From the NCBI RefSeq assembly GCF_900116445.1, contig NZ_FPBH01000016.1:124001-188000 (forward strand): a stretch of 64,000 bases of DNA. Reading direction: 5' to 3'. The notes under the pieces were generated by a model that saw only the letters and a list, made by a program, of their open reading frames with translations, searched no databases and was not told where the DNA came from. Position 1 is the stretch's first letter. Every line of letters starts with the position of its first letter. The stretch is from Paraburkholderia aspalathi. Lineage in GTDB: Bacteria; Pseudomonadota; Gammaproteobacteria; Burkholderiales; Burkholderiaceae. Positions 60,563-64,000 of the stretch are shown in pieces. The position numbers were made by a program, and so were the translations under genes.

Positions 60563-63085
60563 TTGCCGACCACACACACGCGCCTGAGCCTCGACCCGCG
60601 CGCCCGTCTCGGACGGCGCGCCGGCCGCCGCTTCCTGCTCGAGTGGGTGGCGATCGGCTGCCTGGGCATTGTGGTGATTCTGCTCAGTTCGCTCGGCCGG
60701 CTGACCGCCGGCGTCGATCATCTGGTCTACGACCGCTTTCTGAGTCTGCGCGCGCAACCGTTGCTGCGCGATATCGTAGTGCTCGAAATCGACAACGCCA
60801 GCATTGCGCAGCTTGGCCGCTGGCCATGGCCGCGCAGCGTCCACGCGAGGCTGCTCGAACAGATTGCGAAGGCGAAGCCCGCCGCGGTGATCTACGACGT
60901 GCTGTTTACAGAAGCCAATGCTGAAGACGCCGAGCTCGCGCGCGCGGTCGCCCTGAGTCCCACCTATCTGCCGATGCTGTTGACGCCGCCGGACAGCGCC
61001 GGTCGGCGCGTCGCGGTCGAGCCGGTGGCGCCGCTCGCGCATGCGGCAGCGGGGCTTGGGCATATTAACCTTGAAGTCGATAGCGACGGCATTGTGCGCA
61101 GCGTCGCGCGGTTCGAGGGCGACGCAAATTCGCGCTGGCCGCAATTGATGGTGCCGGTCGCACAGGATGTCGAGCGTGGCGCTCTGCAATTGAACGAGCG
61201 GCCGCCCCGGCCGTCTTCCGGCGAGGCGGCGGCCCAATCAGATGACCATGACGCAGGCGAGGACCGCTTCCTGATTCCTTTCGGTCCGAACGCGCAGAAC
61301 TATGCGAAGCTGAGTTTCGCCGATGTGCTCGCCGGCAACGTCCCCGCGGACAAGCTGTGCGGACGCATCGTGCTGATCGGCGTGACCGCGTCCGGCTTGT
61401 ACGACCGTTTTGCCACACCGGTGTCGGGTGAGCTGGGGCCGCTGCCCGGTGTCTATATCCACGCGAACGTGCTCGATACGCTGCTGACCGGTCGCGAGCT
61501 CGAACCCGCCAGGCCGTGGGTGCTGTTCGTGGTGTCGCTGGTGCCGCTCGCCGCGCTGCTCGCAGGCTTTCTGGTGCTTTCGCCGCGACGGTCGTTGCTG
61601 CTGACCGTCGCGTTGGGCGCGCTTGCCACCGTCGGCAGCGCGGCGCTGCTGTACGGCGCGCGGCTGTGGATGTCGCCGGTGCCGGCGATCGCCGGATTGA
61701 TCGTGGTGTATCCGATCTGGAACTGGCGGCGCCTCGAAATGACGATGGCTTATCTGCGCGAAGAGCTGCAGCGCCTCGCCGACGAACCGCACCTCCTGCC
61801 GGAAACGCCACAGCGCCGCCGCGAGTTCGGCGGCGACGTGCTGGAGCAGCATATGGCGCTGATGGCGCAGGCTGCGCAGCGCGTGCAGGACATGAAGCGT
61901 TTCGTATGGGACAGCCTCGACAGCATGCCCGAGCCGATCCTGGTGAGCGACGTGGAAGGCATCGTGCTGATTGCGAACCATGCCGCCAAGGCGCATTTCG
62001 CGCGGCTTGGCGCGCCGCTGCCGGAAGGCCGGCCGATGCGGGCGGTGTTGGGCGGACTGACGCTGGTCAAGACCATCGACAGTGGCGCAGCGTCGGACGC
62101 CGAAAACAATCTTCTCGCGCATGCCCAGTGGCCGGCGCTGCTCGATCCCGCACGCAGCGAGTTCGCCGAGCTGATGGCGCAAGGCGTCGAGGTGCGCGAC
62201 GCCGACGAGCGCGACCATCTGCTGCGCTATGCGAATTGCACGAACGAACAAGGTGAGACGACGGGCTGGATCGCGGGCCTCGTCGACGTATCGGCCTTGC
62301 ACGCCGCCGAGCGTCAACGCGAAGACGCGTTGCGGCTGCTGTCGCACGATATGCGTTCGCCACAGGCTTCGATTCTTGCGCTGGTGGAGATCGAGCGGGC
62401 GCGCAGCGAGCCGGTGCTCGCGCGTGGCCTGCTGGAACGCATCGAGCGTTATGCGCAACGCGCGCTGACGCTCGCCGACGATTTCGTGCAACTCGCGCGC
62501 GCCGAATCGCAAACCTATGTGCTCGAACCGGTGAGCATGACCGAGCTATTGATCGACGCCAGCGACGAAGTCTGGCCGCAGGCCCACGCCAAGCGCATCA
62601 CGCTGCAAACCGATACGGCCGACGGAACCGATGCCGACGACGGCCACTGGATCTGCGCCGACCGGTCGCTGATGACGCGCGCGCTCGTCAACATTCTGAA
62701 CAATGCGGTCAAGTACAGTCCGCCGGATACGCAGATCACGTGCAGCCTGACGAGCCTCGGCGGTCCCAGCGCTCCAGGCGGCCTTGCGCAAATGGCCGCG
62801 CCCGCTGCGGCAAAACGTGTATCGTGCACGATTCGCGACGAAGGCTATGGGATTCCCGAGGAGCAGCAGGCGGGCCTGTTCGAGCGCTTCCGGCGCTTTC
62901 ACGAGACGGAGCGGCCGGAAGTGGGCGGCGCCGGATTGGGTATGGCATTCGTCAAGACCGTCGTGACGCGCCATGGCGGCGACGTCGAGGTGGTCAGCGC
63001 GCCAGGCAAGGGGACTGCATTTACGATTTCCCTGCCGGCACTCGACGAAGCGCAAGCCGACGTGTCCACAACGCCACGCTTATGA
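60563..63085 (+). CDS. CHASE2-domain sensor histidine kinase
   Basis: An 840-residue membrane kinase starting at TTG. One membrane segment (about residues 27-45), a periplasmic CHASE2 domain (LLRDIVVLEIDNASIAQLGR onward, to about 310), three more membrane segments (about 315-385), a PAS-like region, then H595 in LLSHDMRSPQ and an ATPase with NILNNAVKYSPP and GGAGLGMAFVKTVV. CHASE2 senses an unknown outside signal. It should phosphorylate the regulator at 58311. Confidence 0.93.
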   Translation: MPTTHTRLSLDPRARLGRRAGRRFLLEWVAIGCLGIVVILLSSLGRLTAGVDHLVYDRFLSLRAQPLLRDIVVLEIDNASIAQLGRWPWPRSVHARLLEQIAKAKPAAVIYDVLFTEANAEDAELARAVALSPTYLPMLLTPPDSAGRRVAVEPVAPLAHAAAGLGHINLEVDSDGIVRSVARFEGDANSRWPQLMVPVAQDVERGALQLNERPPRPSSGEAAAQSDDHDAGEDRFLIPFGPNAQNYAKLSFADVLAGNVPADKLCGRIVLIGVTASGLYDRFATPVSGELGPLPGVYIHANVLDTLLTGRELEPARPWVLFVVSLVPLAALLAGFLVLSPRRSLLLTVALGALATVGSAALLYGARLWMSPVPAIAGLIVVYPIWNWRRLEMTMAYLREELQRLADEPHLLPETPQRRREFGGDVLEQHMALMAQAAQRVQDMKRFVWDSLDSMPEPILVSDVEGIVLIANHAAKAHFARLGAPLPEGRPMRAVLGGLTLVKTIDSGAASDAENNLLAHAQWPALLDPARSEFAELMAQGVEVRDADERDHLLRYANCTNEQGETTGWIAGLVDVSALHAAERQREDALRLLSHDMRSPQASILALVEIERARSEPVLARGLLERIERYAQRALTLADDFVQLARAESQTYVLEPVSMTELLIDASDEVWPQAHAKRITLQTDTADGTDADDGHWICADRSLMTRALVNILNNAVKYSPPDTQITCSLTSLGGPSAPGGLAQMAAPAAAKRVSCTIRDEGYGIPEEQQAGLFERFRRFHETERPEVGGAGLGMAFVKTVVTRHGGDVEVVSAPGKGTAFTISLPALDEAQADVSTTPRL

Positions 63086-63119
63086 CTATGAACACTCATC
63101 TTATCGAAGCGAGAAGCCG

Positions 63120-63716
63120 GTGAAAGCGATATTGATCTGTGCCGCGCTCGCCGCGGCGAGTCTGACCGGATGCGCGGGTTTGAACGCCGACGTGCACACG
63201 GCGAATCCTTCAGCCGTGCTGCAGGGCGAGCGCACCTATACGATTGCGCGCATACCGTCGCAGGATTCCAGCGCGGATCATCCGCAATTTGAAACCATGC
63301 TGCGCGATGAGCTGGCGAAGAACGGCTTCACCGATTCGGCGGCCAAGTCTGCGCACTATTTACTGTCGATTGCGTATGACACGCGGCCGGCCGCGATCGG
63401 CGTGGGCGCGACTGACTGCGCGCCCGGTGCGTGCAATCGCTCGCCCGAACCGCCGTTTTCGCTATTCGGCGGACGCGCTTATCAGCACGGGCTGACGCTG
63501 CGGTTCTTCGAGCAGTCGAGCGGACAGGAAGTCTACAAGGTGAGTGCGGCCAGCAGCGATCGAGATCCCGACCCATTGCATGCGATGCCGGTGCTCGTGA
63601 AAAGCGCGCTGGCAAAATTTCCGTTCGATGCGCCGCCGGACTGGCGCGTGAAACTGCGGGCCGATCAGGCGGGCGGCGTGCCGGCTGTGGTTTCGCTCAA
63701 GCCTCTCCAGCCATAG
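63120..63716 (+). CDS. DUF4136 lipoprotein
   Basis: A 198-residue outer-membrane lipoprotein. The GTG start at 63120 gives a clean lipoprotein signal with LTGC and C18 acylated. The body has YTIARIPSQDSSADHPQFET and the usual DUF4136 ending. It lies 34 bases after the kinase gene on the same strand, so probably belongs to that operon. Function unknown. Confidence 0.85.
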   Translation: MKAILICAALAAASLTGCAGLNADVHTANPSAVLQGERTYTIARIPSQDSSADHPQFETMLRDELAKNGFTDSAAKSAHYLLSIAYDTRPAAIGVGATDCAPGACNRSPEPPFSLFGGRAYQHGLTLRFFEQSSGQEVYKVSAASSDRDPDPLHAMPVLVKSALAKFPFDAPPDWRVKLRADQAGGVPAVVSLKPLQP

Positions 63717-63739
63717 CAGTCAGACTTCTGCGCCCGCAT

Positions 63740-64000
63740 TTACTCCGGCGCTTTGTCGTCTTCCGGCCAGCGATTTTCGAAAACGCACTCGGCAAGCGGC
63801 ATGCGGCTCGCCCAACGCTCGGTTTCCAGCATCGGCTCGCTGTAGAACTGATCGACGTGGCCGAGACACAGAATCGCCACCGGCCGTGCGCCCTCGGGCA
63901 TATGTAGCAGCGTGCGCACCGTGTCGACGTCGAATAGCGACACCCAGCCCATTCCCAGACCTTCCGCGCGCGCGGCCAGCCACATGTTCTGGATCGCGCA
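63740..64000 (-). CDS. bluB: 5,6-dimethylbenzimidazole synthase BluB (partial)
   Basis: The C-terminal 86 codons of a nitroreductase-fold enzyme that turns FMN into the lower ligand of vitamin B12. The visible part reads CAIQNMWLAARAEGLGMGWV, then SLFDVDTVRTLLHMPEGARP and VAILCLGHVDQFY, typical of BluB. The start lies beyond the right edge. It is convergent with the DUF4136 gene. Confidence 0.88.
   Translation of the reverse strand, partial: CAIQNMWLAARAEGLGMGWVSLFDVDTVRTLLHMPEGARPVAILCLGHVDQFYSEPMLETERWASRMPLAECVFENRWPEDDKAPE

Noticed and set aside
59087..61237. 716-codon minus-strand frame over the FecR and kinase genes
   Set aside because: It is a high-GC shadow: composition is Arg/His/Gln-rich with no motif, and both plus-strand genes have clear domains.

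Overview
The window looks like chromosomal DNA of a Burkholderiaceae member, most likely Paraburkholderia or Burkholderia (inference). It is GC-rich and carries families typical of that group: two DUF4148 secreted proteins, a DUF3331 protein, a family I.2 lipase with its dedicated foldase, a NodT/EmrA/EmrB tripartite pump, an H-NS-like protein with the Burkholderia-type C-terminal domain, and a BluB end at the right edge. No rRNA, tRNA, CRISPR array or intact insertion sequence was seen.

Left part (1-29.1 kb) is well-kept, densely coded DNA. A minus-strand operon holds a PotABCD-type importer followed by a HisJ/HisM-type amino acid importer, divergent from a LysR regulator. Then come a ChaA-type antiporter, a BON protein, 3-methyladenine glycosylase, a DUF4148 protein ending in a 13-bp tandem repeat, a CBS protein, ribA, an NmrA-like oxidoreductase with a small downstream ORF, an AraC regulator, and lipase plus foldase. 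An ECF sigma gene lies between two anti-sigma-like genes. It neighbours a DUF4148 gene, a heme catalase-like protein and cytochrome b561. Three GGAATAAA boxes with a GTT at fixed spacing suggest one shared ECF promoter for this cluster. Next are a GcvT-fused FAD dehydrogenase, an mqsRA toxin-antitoxin locus whose toxin gene is frameshifted, a DeoR regulator and a large SNF2 helicase.

Middle part (about 29.3-57.6 kb) is accessory and partly decayed. It contains integrase fragments (N-terminal at 30.1-30.5 kb, C-terminal at 54.5 kb, and another integrase pseudogene at 56.8-57.6 kb), a headless kfrA, a headless marR, a half ABC ATPase fused to a broken acetylpolyamine amidohydrolase, and two apparently decayed copies of a TetR start region. 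Intact cargo includes the tripartite efflux pump, an isochorismatase-like protein lacking the usual cysteine, TetR regulators, two MDR oxidoreductases, an F420-reductase-like protein, a ModA-like binding protein, an IclR/MFS/enoyl-CoA hydratase/NDP-forming acyl-CoA synthetase catabolic cluster, a DadA-like oxidase, H-NS and a rhomboid protease. Several perfect palindromes in the gaps look like operators.

Right part (58.3-64 kb) returns to ordered chromosome: an OmpR-type response regulator, a secreted LysM-FecR protein, a CHASE2 histidine kinase and a DUF4136 lipoprotein form one signalling operon, followed by a convergent bluB fragment.

I did not find a clearly new defence or mobile system. 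The most unusual signals are regulatory: the triplicated palindrome-plus-start module of the TetR gene, the shared ECF promoter set, and the decayed integrase pieces bracketing the accessory region.
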